Shown in pieces: positions 1 to 10,900 of a stretch of 33,006 nt of DNA. Made by a program: the position numbers and the translations under genes. The notes beneath the pieces were generated by a model. That model was not told the origin of the DNA and searched no databases. It was given only the letters and a program-made list of their open reading frames with translations. This stretch comes from Perkinsus marinus ATCC 50983 (lineage: Eukaryota > Perkinsozoa > Perkinsida > Perkinsidae): contig NW_003207586.1 of NCBI RefSeq assembly GCF_000006405.1, forward strand, positions 8,209 through 41,214, read 5' to 3'. The stretch's first letter is position 1, and each line of letters starts with the position of its first letter.

Positions 1-917
1 TGGGCTTTCCTACATTTTAGCAGTTGAAGATCAGCACTGCTCGGCATATAAATGGCCCGGCTCAACGCCTTCGCAAAAGATATCGCCCTGGGACAGGCCG
101 CGTTGCAAGACCGCTGCAATCTGAATATCGCATGAAGACCGTCCAATTTTGTTTCCAATTTGTTTGTAGGAATCTTCGTCGCTCGAGCCACCATTTCCTT
201 CAAGTTGTCAGCGGCAGTGCCGCAGCACGAACAATCGAGAAAGATAGTCAGATGTGGAGCATCCGAGTCGGCTGGGGGTGGAGATATCCTTCCCCTAAGT
301 TGGGAGAACGCCAGCTCGAGCTCTCGCATCGAAGTACTACTGACCAGTACCAAATTTAATATCAGTCCCTTCCCATCTATCAATGCACATAAATAACCAC
401 CGGAATGGCATTCGGTGACTCGTTTACATACGGGTCTCGAATGATCCAAGGAGACTATACCATCACATCTAAAGGACCCTAGCTCTTTGAGAAGGGCTTC
501 TTTATGTCGCCGGTAATCCTTCAGAAAGTTGGACTTCATGGTATAGAAGCTAATTGTGTGCTCAGGCCTCGGTATCGCCACATCCCCAGGAGGCATATCT
601 CGGCATTCCCTCTGATATAGCGAGTGCCCCCTGTACTTGGCCAACGTAGCGTCATAGAGCTGACGTCGCCGCATTAACGCCATTTCTTCCATCCCTTTAA
701 TTATGGCCACCTCGTTGTCGATCAAAGCACCGGCTCTCAGCCGTAATATTGGTGCCATACTTACACCATATTGGCACTTGTCGGTAATTAAGAACCGGGA
801 TGTTAGTTGTTGAGAGATGTGATGAGGAAGCGACTTCACATATCTGAGGTAGATCTCGGTATACGTTAGAGGACTGTCATCACCTTTGAGAGGTTGATAT
901 CCATGTATGTCTGCATT
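1..917 (-). CDS. DDE-type transposase-like protein, catalytic part (runs off left edge)
   Basis: A single minus-strand frame is open for all 917 nt (305 codons) up to window position 1, so both its end and any further catalytic residue lie outside. About residues 150-165 read CDGIVSLDHSRPVCKRV, then GKGLILNLVLVSS, then TIFLDCSCCGTA, then LDGLHAIFRLQR. This order (D-x-S/T-x-K/R, a beta-strand pair, hydrophobic-D-x-C-C, L-D-x-x-H-x-x-x-R) is what I know from DDE transposases that carry an N-terminal zinc module. The third acidic residue is not visible. The N-terminal half continues at 3116-3520, separated by a hAT insertion. The family assignment is from motif memory only; a domesticated host gene of the same fold is possible. 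Confidence 0.55.
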
Positions 918-1824
918 CAGGGTGTGATGTGAGTGGAAATTCAGCACAATATTCTGTGTTTGGAAATTTCAAGGTGGAAATTTCCGGAATTTCCAGGAAA
1001 TTTCCGCCAAGATGCTTCCGAGCTTCTGCGCTAGCGCGCAGTCGGGATCTAGTGCATGGGGCTTTTTGTCATCGGCGAGGAGATTCATTTGGGTTGGAAG
1101 TATGACAAGGGTTTGAGTTGTGAAGGACAAAGTCAGTGTAACCGCAATGTCAAGGACGTTGAGGAGCCATCGTTGAGTATAAGGGTATGAGGTTTATAGC
1201 AGGTTAGCAGTGAGTATGAAAAGTGAATAAACATAGGCTTGGAATTGAGGGAATGTCCATAGAGTACGTAAAGAAACAGCTAATACAGGTTCTTGAAGAA
1301 CCATGGTCATCGGAAGACGGTTGAAAAACCCCATTCCTCGCCCAAGCTCTGTCGATCATCGAGACTGGACGCTTTCCCGATAGAGAACGCTGTGTGCAGT
1401 GCTGCTTTGACTTCGCCAATCGTGCAGGTGATGTGGGCAATTTTCCAGCATTTCCCTGCAGTGGTAGAGATCAAGGGAGGCGGTACTTCAGGTTCACACA
1501 TGGTTTTCCCACCTTCAACATTGAAACTCGTCGAGCCTAGCGTCTACTGGAGAACGTTCAAGGGAGATGGCTAAACGTCTACACGAGGCTGCGGTGACGC
1601 TCTGTTCTACATATACGGTGCAACATGAAGTGCTACGTCCCGCAGATAAGAGAACTACCAGGTGATTGTTGACTATAGATCAATGCGCAGTTCGCGGAGC
1701 ACATTGATTGCCGAAAACCGTTCTTTGAGGACCTTTCAGATTTGGTGCTGGGCCAGAGCAAATCTTCATGACGGCCTGAGTCAGTTGGGCCGAACGTCTG
1801 CAATCTGAAGCGCCAACAAGCCGA

Positions 1825-2316
1825 TTGGACGTGAGGCCAAGCTCGGCGAATGATTCACCATCTGGGTCTGAGTGTGATTCTTGTAAAAAGTTCGATTTAT
1901 CATTTGGATCTATTGGAGGATCGGCAGCTCAGTCCCCAGTTCAGTATCTAGAGGAGCATGCTGTGCAGCTATGTGAGCAACCTGTGGTCTCGGCGGCATC
2001 TTCGAGTGGCTCCCAAGAAGCTGCTTCGTCCGTTCAGAGGACTTCTCTTGCGAAGCACATATCTCATGCATTCTTGCGGTTCTATGGCGAGGATGGGGTA
2101 TCGTTCAAATGCCCAGATGAGCACTATGGCAGAATCATGCAGTGTCCCAGGAAAAAAGTTCACCACATCATATATTATGACAGCAGCAATCATCGCTTGG
2201 ATGGTTCCTTTGATGTGTGGAGTGTGAAGTCGCGCTATCTTGAAGGCGAGTTTGATCTACCGAGTTTGAAGTGCTACATCGAGGTAATTAGTAAGCTTGG
2301 GAAAACGGCCAATTAG
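1825..2316 (+). CDS. Hypothetical protein carried inside the hAT element
   Basis: Open frame of 163 codons ending at TAA (2314-2316). It has no ATG near its left end; the first in-frame ATG lies about 100 codons in, so it is probably a 3' exon of a spliced gene. The first 80 residues are Ser/Ala/Gln-rich and look disordered. The last 85 are compact: AFLRFYGEDGVSFKCPDEHY, then CPRKKVHHIIYYDSSNHRLD, then a Trp/Tyr-rich stretch and SLKCYIEVISKLGKTAN at the end. It does not resemble a hAT transposase and I do not recognise the family. The strong reading bias makes a captured host gene fragment the best guess. Confidence 0.4.
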   Translation: MDVRPSSANDSPSGSECDSCKKFDLSFGSIGGSAAQSPVQYLEEHAVQLCEQPVVSAASSSGSQEAASSVQRTSLAKHISHAFLRFYGEDGVSFKCPDEHYGRIMQCPRKKVHHIIYYDSSNHRLDGSFDVWSVKSRYLEGEFDLPSLKCYIEVISKLGKTAN

Positions 2317-2433
2317 TTTGATTGAAGTATGATAATTCATTAGTGTGCAACGGTGGTGCAGACTTTCTATGCCGTTCTTCAGAGCCTTTGTGTTTCGTAC
2401 GTGTCTCTAGAGACGAACGGGGTCTACCTGGCA

Positions 2434-2464
2434 GGTGAGATTCTCACCAGGTGAGATTCTCACC
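2434..2464. repeat. Two tandem 15-bp palindromes with a one-base centre
   Basis: GGTGAGATTCTCACC occurs twice in a row (2434-2448 and 2450-2464). Each is a perfect 7-bp inverted repeat around a single T, followed by a degenerate third copy. It lies inside the hAT element. Confidence 0.8.
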
Positions 2465-2712
2465 GTGAGAACTTCACCTTGGGCACTATTAAGCTAGTAT
2501 CATATCAGTAGCATACTCTATAAGGAAACGTCGCAGTGAGGGTTTATGTAACATTCAGATTGCGAGCTTCAGCGTACCAGAACTCGAGGAATCAACCCAA
2601 CTCATCGCAGACTCAGGAAGTGATCATTACTCTGGGAGCTAATGCAGTATATTTGATATTAATTCGAATATCATCTTCACATTAGCTGGCATCTGAGTCC
2701 TCCTCTGAGTCG

Positions 2713-2812
2713 AATATACTCGCTATGCTCAGCATAGCGAGTATATTAGGCGAAGGTCGCCTGAGGCGACTCGCCTCAAGACTTCGGATGAATAGGAGGA
2801 CTTCGACGAAGT
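2713..2812. repeat. Cluster of perfect hairpins
   Basis: 2713-2747 is a perfect 17-bp inverted repeat around one C (arm AATATACTCGCTATGCT). It is followed by 2762-2778 (arm TGAGGCGA, centre C) and 2800-2812 (arm ACTTCG, centre A). All have one-base centres. An open frame (2725-2967) starts in the right half of the first palindrome; I do not think it is a gene. Confidence 0.8.
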
Positions 2813-3115
2813 TGTTTCAAGTGGCACCTCATGACGCACGACGAAGACTTGTAAGCGCTCGCCTTGATGAGCGATTCCAGCCGTTGGGGCTTTTACGCAC
2901 AAAAACCAATTCTGAGCATCACTACGATACTCTATCTATGCGAAGAGCTATTCTTAATGCAGATTGAGCTTTTTTGTAAACGAAACGTGCGTAGAGATCA
3001 GTAAATAGCCATTTTTGTTAGATTTCCTGGAAATTCAAGGGTCGTGGAAATTTTTCCGAAATTTCCATCGGAAATTTCAGGAATGGAAATTGACACTTGC
3101 AAAAATCACACCCTG

Positions 3116-3520
3116 TCTGCATTGACGGCATTGGCGTTTCGGTGTACACACACGGATGGGCCATGCTTCACTGGAGGCTAATATAACCTTTGTGGATGCT
3201 AAATCTTTGCACCCACTATGTGCCCGACTCCCACAACGGGGACAGACTCCCCCACGCGGAAACCACACTACCAAGGTTGTAGCACATAGAGTCCTCGCCA
3301 AATCGCTGGGTCTGCACGAGCGGACAGCATCCTCCGGCGAAGGGGGTTCGAAGATATACAGAGCTGGCATAGTTGAGTCCGCCTGCGTGTATTTCCCAAG
3401 GACCTCGTTTAGATCCCGCATCGTTTTGATCTCACAATCCCATGCCGGTCGGCTTCGCACCTGCGGAACAGAAGCACTCTCATCTTGAGTTCGACTCGGT
3501 GAGTTCCAGGCCTCCCACAC
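3116..3520 (-). CDS. DDE transposase-like protein, N-terminal zinc-module part
   Basis: Open minus-strand frame starting with ATG at 3520 and entering the hAT element at 3115. It holds FPRGGVCPRCGSRAHSG and, about 45 residues later, a second C-x-x-C (RQCRQC). This two-pair zinc ribbon is followed, across the insertion, by the long catalytic frame at 917-1. Removing the hAT element and one 8-bp copy of TCTGCATT rejoins the two halves, but the frames are offset by one base. Either a small intron or an older frameshift must lie here, so the copy may have been dead before the hAT arrived. Upstream, a separate Met-rich start at 4191/4158 may belong to the same transcript. Confidence 0.5.
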
Positions 3521-3523
3521 TAC

Positions 3524-4005
3524 ACTGCCACTGCCTGCTTCGGGTTGAATTTTGCTTCTCTCCTCCAGTGACTGGAGTCCAGTCCCTTCCCCTTCCTTGT
3601 GCTCAGTTTTCAGTCTTCTCGCTTCTGACGAGTCCGCATTCAGAGGTGCGAGTTTGATACATTTTTTGGGGGGTTCACATGGTGGCGCGGACTCTCCCGT
3701 CCGTGATGATGCCTGAAGCTACACTGATGCTAGTAACAAATGCCTCACTGGTAGGTTACTACCATGTTCGTGCGCAGGCCCCACACCGCATCCTCTAATA
3801 CAAGTTGTATTATACAACGGCGTTACCTCCCTCCTCCATAGCTGTCGCAGCCGGAGGATCACTAAAGCTATGGCCCTTGCTATTAGGAGCGAACCATTGG
3901 TCAACGTTCTTTCTCTTTTGCTTCTCAATAATTGATTCTTTAATTTTCACAAGTTCAGAAGGCATACGGCCTAACAAATAACTTCAAAGGATCGACACAC
4001 GGAAA
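3524..4005. other. Probable 5' part or intron region of the DDE element, no gene seen
   Basis: Between the zinc-module frame and the hairpin cluster at 4006 I see no long frame on either strand. A pyrimidine-rich stretch lies around 3530-3660. It could be intron or leader of the minus-strand transposase gene. Confidence 0.3.
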
Positions 4006-4049
4006 CTCACCCGGGGTGAGTCACCGGGTGACAAAAGTCACCGGGTGAC
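4006..4049. repeat. Three chained palindromes with one-base centres
   Basis: 4006-4020 (CTCACCC-G-GGGTGAG), 4020-4032 and 4037-4049 (both GTCACC-G-GGTGAC) follow each other almost without gap. They interrupt or end the short minus-strand frame that begins at 4191. Confidence 0.8.
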
Positions 4050-4191
4050 TGTCACCCCTGCGACCAGGATCAGCCGCAAGGTCCCCGTCCTCCCACTTAG
4101 CAATAAGGGCAGCATAATCTCGCCTAACCGTGGCTTCCGAGCGCTTAGTTTTGGGCATCAGGAGAAGAACAAAGAGCAACACAAGATCCAT
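4021..4191 (-). CDS. Short minus-strand frame, possible first exon of the DDE element gene
   Basis: ATG codons at 4191 and 4158 open a frame reading MPKTKRSEATVRRDYAALI and then AKWEDGDLAADPGRR before it enters the hairpin cluster and stops. The sequence is basic then acidic and looks like a genuine N-terminus rather than noise. An 18-bp motif shared with the H2B promoter region lies 16-33 nt upstream of the first ATG, and the BEL/Pao element is inserted 8 bp further upstream. Joining it to the frame at 3520 would need an intron through 3521-4050, which I could not define. Confidence 0.35.
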   Translation of the reverse strand: MDLVLLFVLLLMPKTKRSEATVRRDYAALIAKWEDGDLAADPGRRGDSHPVTFVTR

Positions 4192-4206
4192 CGGATCCAG
4201 CGCGCA

Positions 4207-4224
4207 GGAAAAAGCGCGCGCCCG
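4207..4224 (-). promoter_or_regulatory. 18-bp motif shared with the H2B upstream region
   Basis: Reads CGGGCGCGCGCTTTTTCC on the minus strand, identical over all 18 bp to 23700-23717. Both copies stand shortly upstream of an ATG on the same strand. Candidate core-promoter or transcription-start motif; the T run recalls the TTTT box proposed for dinoflagellates. Confidence 0.4.
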
Positions 4225-4231
4225 TACCGGG

Positions 4232-4235
4232 GTAA
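4232..4235. repeat. 4-bp target duplication GTAA, left copy
   Basis: GTAA at 4232-4235 is matched by GTAA at 11254-11257, bracketing the LTR element exactly. Four to six base duplications are normal for BEL/Pao. Confidence 0.7.
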
Positions 4236-4591
4236 TGTGCAGGAGCCGGTGATGGAATCCTGTTACTAGGGGGAAGATAAAAAGCACTAGATTCCTCTCT
4301 AGATCTCCCTCTGCGGACAGAACCGACAGAGGGGGATAACTTAGAACCAGAACGTAATTCCATAGACTCCTGAGGCTTAACGCAATGTATTAGAGCGTTG
4401 AGGGTATAACAGACCTATTGGTGTTAGGGTTAGTTACGAAAGAGATAGTTCCCGATGCTATCTAGGAGATAGTCCTCACAGATCACTCAAAGATCTCAAT
4501 AAAGGCTTCAATTCACTAGTTGAAACGGGTGAAACGGCTAGTGTTTCGGGCGAGCGAGATTTACAACTTGCGCCGCCGCGAAGCCGGCACA
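4236..4591 (-). repeat. 3' LTR of the BEL/Pao element
   Basis: 356 bp, TGTG to CACA. Nearly identical to 10873-11253. A 36-bp stretch (4510-4545) lies in the opposite orientation to the matching stretch 11172-11207 of the other LTR, and the other copy has about 25 bp more beside it. Confidence 0.85.
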
Positions 4592-4925
4592 TACCCCGCG
4601 TGCGACATTTGAGCACCCATACATCATCGATAATCAAATACAAGAATAAGTGACAACTATCGATACGGTGATAGAAGAGAGAAGAAATAGACGATATCCT
4701 CGTCACGATTACTATCTTTATCGCGATAGCTGAGCGAAAAATAGATAATAACTCATTGTCGTCATCATCGACCACTAAAAGCTTCTTATTTCGCCATAGA
4801 ATGAACAATTGGACAGAATCGATTGCCTTCGCGAGCAATAGAATCGACGCCTTCCCATGGCACAATGATGCATACGTAGGGCAAATATTATAGCTTGCAT
4901 AACCGTTCAAGTAGATTCCTCGTCC

Positions 4926-7900
4926 TTACCGATAAGGATCGTGTAAGAGCCCTAGTTGATGGCGCGATAAAAATGAGCTCTTCTTGTCGAACAATGACAC
5001 TATCGATATTAGGGGATACGGAGAGCTCACCGAGTAGACCCAGGGTAATAGGTTGTTTGGTGCGAGCGTAGCGTAGCACCCCGCGTTAGCGGTTGTAGGC
5101 GGTGCAAGCGTAGCGTAGCACCCCGCGTTAGCGGTTGTAGGCGGTGCAAGCGTAGCGCAGCACCCCGCGGTCACGGAGGGGATAGGTGAGAATAGCAGAT
5201 CCCGCTCAGGATCGTGGATACATGATGCGACATGACAGTAGATGTCCTTATCGAACTGGCAACCTTCGTCACTAGAAGTGTCCTCTCGGTAGTCGTAGAT
5301 CACGCTAGCGGAATCGATAGCTTCACTAAGTTTGTGGCCATCGAAGTCTCTCCCCATTGCATATCGAGATACAGAATCCGCTGGATTGCATCCAGAAGGT
5401 ATATGTCGCACCGTGGCATCGAGCTGAACGCATAGATTACGTATAGCTTGAAGCCGCCTTTTTTCAGGTGCTGGAAGTCGAGTATCGTTCGATGGTCTCC
5501 TTAGCCGATATACTGTGAGCTCCGAGTCGATCGCCACAACCAGTCGATAGATAGGTACCTCCGGGCTGAGCTTACTCAATGGGGCTTGGTTCTCCCCATA
5601 AATGCTCTTGATCGGTAGATATACCGATAATGCCCGGGTCCAGAGCAAACCTCGATAAAGGGCATCTAGCTCTTTCCTAGGGATGGACCACGATAGAGTG
5701 GAGTTTGTATATAAAGCTCCTTTAGCTGCCAGACGCACGTCAGGTCTCGATTTTAATCGTAGATCGGCGCCCCAAGCATCCTTAGATGCATCTGTGCTGA
5801 GGATCAGCTCTGCATCATAGGGAGTAAACCTTGACGTAGATATAGTTTTACATACTTGGGTAGTTTCGGAGGCCCATCTAACAACCTGCTGCTGTAACTG
5901 ATAGGGGATCATTTGATCCCACTCTTTGATCTCCTGGCAGATTCGCCGCCATAGAGATCTAGCTCGAATATCCTGTTCTATGATTAGACCCAATGGATCA
6001 TAGAGAGAAGCCAGGATGCTACTAGATGAGCGCTTGCTCATATATGTAAGGCCCTCAGGTGGCTTAGCAGACATCGTGGGATAGAGGCCATCGTTAGACG
6101 GTAGATAGTCGTACCCTAATAGATGTCCACGTGTCTCGATACCCGCTACAGATTTGCAGATCCAGTTCTCGAACTTCTTCAGGTCTTCAGCGGGTAGATC
6201 ATGCCCTTTGAGTAGGTATGATACAAATCGGTAGTTGCGTTGAGCTTCAGCAACTGTAGATCCTAAAGCGTAGATGTCATCAACGAACTTTAGCATCTTC
6301 ACGTGGCTCGGTATAGGTGGACCGTCACATAGATAGTCATAGCCTTCTTCCGAAGGATAGAGTAATACACTCTTGATCCTTCCTGGGTCGATACTTTTCA
6401 CAGCGACTTCGAAAGTGTCTCCATCGATTTCAGCCGCTAGTTGACTCAAGTCGTAGATCTCGTCGATGGTATCATCCACAACACTATCCAACATATTAGG
6501 TGCCGCCCTAGTTCCAAATCCAACACGTGACCATAGGACCGTGAAAGGTCCAATACAGGTATACCCCACATAGGGTACGTCTGCACGGCTAGATTGCATT
6601 CTACAGAATGCTTTACTCAAATCACCGGCAACGAAGTACTTAGATGACCTCAATAAGAGTAGAGTACCATGTAGACTATTCTGTGGATAACCGCCTCTTA
6701 GAGAGTATAGATTTGCCTCTCTATAGTCTAAGACTATACGGCAAGGCGTAGTTGGATGTTGGTCTCGGTAGACTAGATGACTAGCTGTGAAGTGCTCTGG
6801 CAGAGGGGCGAGTGACCCTTGATAAGGGGTGCCCTTACTCAGCTTCTCCCAGACAGATTGGCACGTAGATGCTTCTGGCTTAGATGGGTCGAGGCGATTA
6901 TCCTTGACGATAGCACAGAAACCCTTGGATATGTAACCATCGAGTGCCCGATGGAACATTTCCATCCGCTCACCCGTGATGGCCTTAATAGATGCCAATC
7001 CTCGTTTCCTAGCCATATGATAGTTATATCGCGGCCTAGATGTTGGACTTCTCCACGGCACTTGAGGTCTAGCTCGTCCTAGAGGGGCCGAGCTATCTGC
7101 AACCCATTCTCGGATGATGGCTTGCTGAGGTGGTAGGTCGTCCCTATTGATGGTAGGTAGACTTTCGCCAGAGCTCACGGTCTCTTCTGATACACATAGA
7201 GAGTCGTCGAGGTTACCGTCGTCGATTTGAGGGTAGATACCACACTCAGAGTTCAGCGATTTATATGCCTTGAGCGTATCGATCAAATCGTAGGACTGGC
7301 TTAGATTTCGGGTCCCTTTGGCGGAGAGCGATAGTAGATCTTCGTCTCTCGACGTTCGACCGCCCATGACGTTCATGATGCCTACCTTGCGTATGTACTC
7401 CACCGATCTGGGGGATACTAGATCACAAGGCTCCACTTGTGGGGTCGTAGTGGATGTATGGCCGATCTTCACCTCGATAGATCCCTCCGGTTTGAAGGAG
7501 ATAACCGCATGTAGCTTGGCCATCGTGGAGCAGCCTATAATGATAGGTGTGCTTAGATGGTCGGATGCTAGCAAGAAGGTATCGGTGACAGTGTAGGTGC
7601 CCTTCCCGATGGGTAGACTGACCTTACCTAAGATGTCTAGTTGCCCGCCATTAGCAACATGGACTCTTCCGATAGAGGACTTAGGTGGGATAGTAATCTT
7701 CTTGTTGGGAGCGAGTTTCTTCAGAGTAGATAGAGCAATCAGGCTGATATCTGCGCCCGTGTCGAAGAGTACGGGTCGAGTGGTTCCGTACACACATAGG
7801 TCACCTACCACCATAGATACTCTATGGTTTGAGCGATTAGATACTGGCGGAACAGTAGAGGCCATGGCTCGAAAAGGAACGTCGACATCGCTAGATGTTA

Positions 7901-10900
7901 CAGGCTCTATGCATAGTCCATCATAGGCGTTATCCTCATGGATGACGTTCGCACCAGCTCCAGAAGGGATAACCGTAGAGTTAGATGGGGGTGTTTGAGG
8001 AGGGTTAATCTTTTTAGATTTCCCCTTACCGAAGTCTTTCTTAGGCTTAGGTCCCACCTTCTTCGGTTGATCTGCTGGTGTAAGAGCAGTACAGACATAT
8101 GCTAGATGTCCCTTCTTCAGGCAACGTTGGCAGAATAACCTGTTGACTGGGACCTTGCAGTCTGTCTCTTGATGCTCTGGATTGCCACACTTAGAGCACC
8201 TCTTCTGTAGATCGACCACCTTGGGCTCAGTACAGAGTCGAGCTGGGTGACCGCTCTGGAGGCACCGATAGCACTTTATAGATAAGGCATCGCTGCCAAC
8301 GGCATGGCAATAGGTCTCTTCTTGAGGATCGTCTTCACACTCGATGACATGTAGACGACCTGTCGATCTACCACTGGGCTTGTTGACCGTAGATGAGCGT
8401 TGGAGTCGGCCCTGACGCCTCCTCTCATGCTCTGACAGTCGATCCACAAATTTCTTATATGATATTTTGTGGTTGCCCACCTTGGTCTCGACCTTCTCCT
8501 TCAGATCGTTGGATGATAGACCATCATACAGACGTCGTTTGAGGGTAGACTCTCTCGGCCCAGCTCGTAGATATACCAGCTCGTCAGCTAGAGTTTCTAG
8601 CCTCGATATGAACTGGAATAATGTCTCGCTAGATCGCTGGGTACAAGTGTTGAATTTGTACTCGGCTCGAGACAAAGCCTCATCCGTGTCGAAAGTTTTG
8701 CGTAGTTTACGACAAAGTCGACGTAAATGATGCTCATAGCTTTGATGACATCTAGCCGGTGGCTCGGTCGCATTAGTTAGCTTACGCCATAGACCGGCAT
8801 CGATGTTATTCTTAGCCCATAGATAACGGGTGACGGCATTGTGACCCTCCATAGCGAAGTCGATCTCACGGCAGAACATAGTGCCGCTTCTTTCGTCATC
8901 ATAACCGATGAACATAGATTTGGATTTGGCCTTAGCAGCATTAGATGCCGCTGAGTCGAAGTCCTTGTCAATAATGCGTGATATGCAAGGCTTCTTATGG
9001 CAACCCGGGCACTTAGAGTAGTACCCAGCAATAGATCGCTTCGCCGGAACGTAGAATTTCCCACCTCGGTCAGATCGGTGTCGGTGTCGTGAACCTTCAT
9101 CACTAGATGAGCTTGACGAATATGACGATTCACGAGCACTACTAGATGACGATGATGACGACCGATACCTTCTAGATGACGTACGAGGCTTGATGTTCTT
9201 TGATCGCCTGAGTCGCTCACCACGGCCAGCTATAGTACTTCTCGGACTAGATGTGGCAGAGCTGCCTTTTCCGTGTGAGCTCTCAGGGCTCGAATCGAGG
9301 GGACCATCGCGCTTGATAGATCGATGTTGCCGTCGATGAGGAATCTGCTGTGATTCCATAAAGGTTGATCCTTGCACAGTCGCTGGATCACCAGATGCAC
9401 CATTGCAAACATCACCAGCCTCAGTGGATAGTCTCCACTGTTGAGGTTGATTGCGATGTAAATTAGATACAATGATATCAGAATGAGCTTGGACAGTAGG
9501 TGCATTAGCTGCCGACTCATATAGATGATGCCTATGTAGAACATCATAGTTGGGGTCATTGACTCCGAAGTTTGGTGAAGAGCGTTGAACAACTCTCCCG
9601 GAACCCCCTTGGGGGCCCTGGCAATCGTAACAACCGTTGCCGTGTAGATCGTGTCTACTTAGATAATTAGCACTCATAACACTAGGGTTAGAGATATGAC
9701 CGAAGGTGACTTGAGTAAGCCCACTGGTCTTGTTATATTGATGACCACCAGTACCATCACCAGTTTGATGGCCACAAACCTCAGAGGTTAGGTAACCACC
9801 ACCATGACCATTACCAGTTAGATAACCACCGCCATTACCAGTTAGATAACCACCACCATTACCACCACCAGTTAAGTAGCCACCACCATTATCACTGCCA
9901 CCAGTCTCAGTATGATCGCCAGCGTTGTAGGCGTCATGGACCGGATTGGATCTATAAGGTAGATCCTGATAAGGACCGCCTTGGCAGTGTGAGGGTTCAG
10001 AGCCACAAGACCGTGCCGACCGGGGGCACTGAAGGGGCGCTACTAACCCTAGATCATGTCTAGGCTTTCGCTCATCGGTCTTACCTTTGGTCTCGTGGTA
10101 GATGTGACTAATTGAATACCCGTACTGACACGGTTGAAACTGGTTAGAACACGCAATAATAGGCACAGAACATGGTATAGATTCGTCACTCATCAATCTT
10201 TCTGCCGTCCTCGGGCTCCCCACTGTGGGGCCATCCGTAGGGGCTCGGATCGGTCTTAATGGCGAAGTCATGAGATGCTCGGCCTCGATAGAGTCAGGCT
10301 TATGCCTGATCTCAGAACATATTGCTGGTGGAGCAGGGTCGATGTTCACAATAGGTGTGGTAGATCCCTCATTGGGTCTGCCTTGAATGGGGGGACTGGT
10401 AACACTCACTTCATGGAGGAGCATTGAGTCAGGTGGACTAGATGTAGGTCCAACAGCGATAGCTCCAGAGACTTGACTTGGCTCTTCGGAGTTAAGGTCG
10501 CTGTTGATGGTCATGAAGGCACTCCTCATAGATGGGAGCCCTTCACGGAGCCTTGAGCTTGGTGATGTCTCTTGCGAACTCTTCTCGACTAGATGGGCAT
10601 CACTTCGATCACGCTCCTTGATTCGGGCGACCGGGGGCTTGAGGCGGGTCTGGCTCTTGCCATAGAGACCCTTGGACGATGTCCTCGTAGCCCTCGAGCT
10701 CATGGATGCACCCCCCTTGAGGATAGGGGGTAGACCAACCAGGGATTGATCAGAGACGCCTTGGTCAGGAGGTTCAGTACAGCTAGATGGCTCTCTCTCT
10801 TGAGGGGCCTTGCTGTGAATGCGATCGTCATCTTGAGTTTGTGAGTTGGTTCGGGGTAATATCCCGGTAGAATGTGCAGGAGCCGGTGATGGAATCCTGT

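Larger units (their letters stand above)
918..3115. mobile_element. hAT-type DNA transposon, 2198 bp, apparently non-autonomous
   Basis: The ends are perfect 11-bp inverted repeats, CAGGGTGTGAT at 918-928 and its complement at 3105-3115. They are flanked by identical 8-bp direct repeats TCTGCATT at 910-917 and 3116-3123. An 8-bp duplication with CAGGG-type ends is the hAT signature. The subterminal 100-150 bp on both sides are rich in GGAAATTTCC-like motifs, a plausible transposase-binding array. I see no hAT transposase inside; the only sizeable frame is an unrelated 163-codon one at 1825-2316. The insertion lies in a transposase-like coding region. Confidence 0.88.

Noticed and set aside
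1-396. Two short plus-strand frames
   Set aside because: They are antisense shadows of the 305-codon transposase-like frame.
2725-2967. 80-codon frame in the hAT element
   Set aside because: It starts inside a perfect palindrome and has no support beyond being open.
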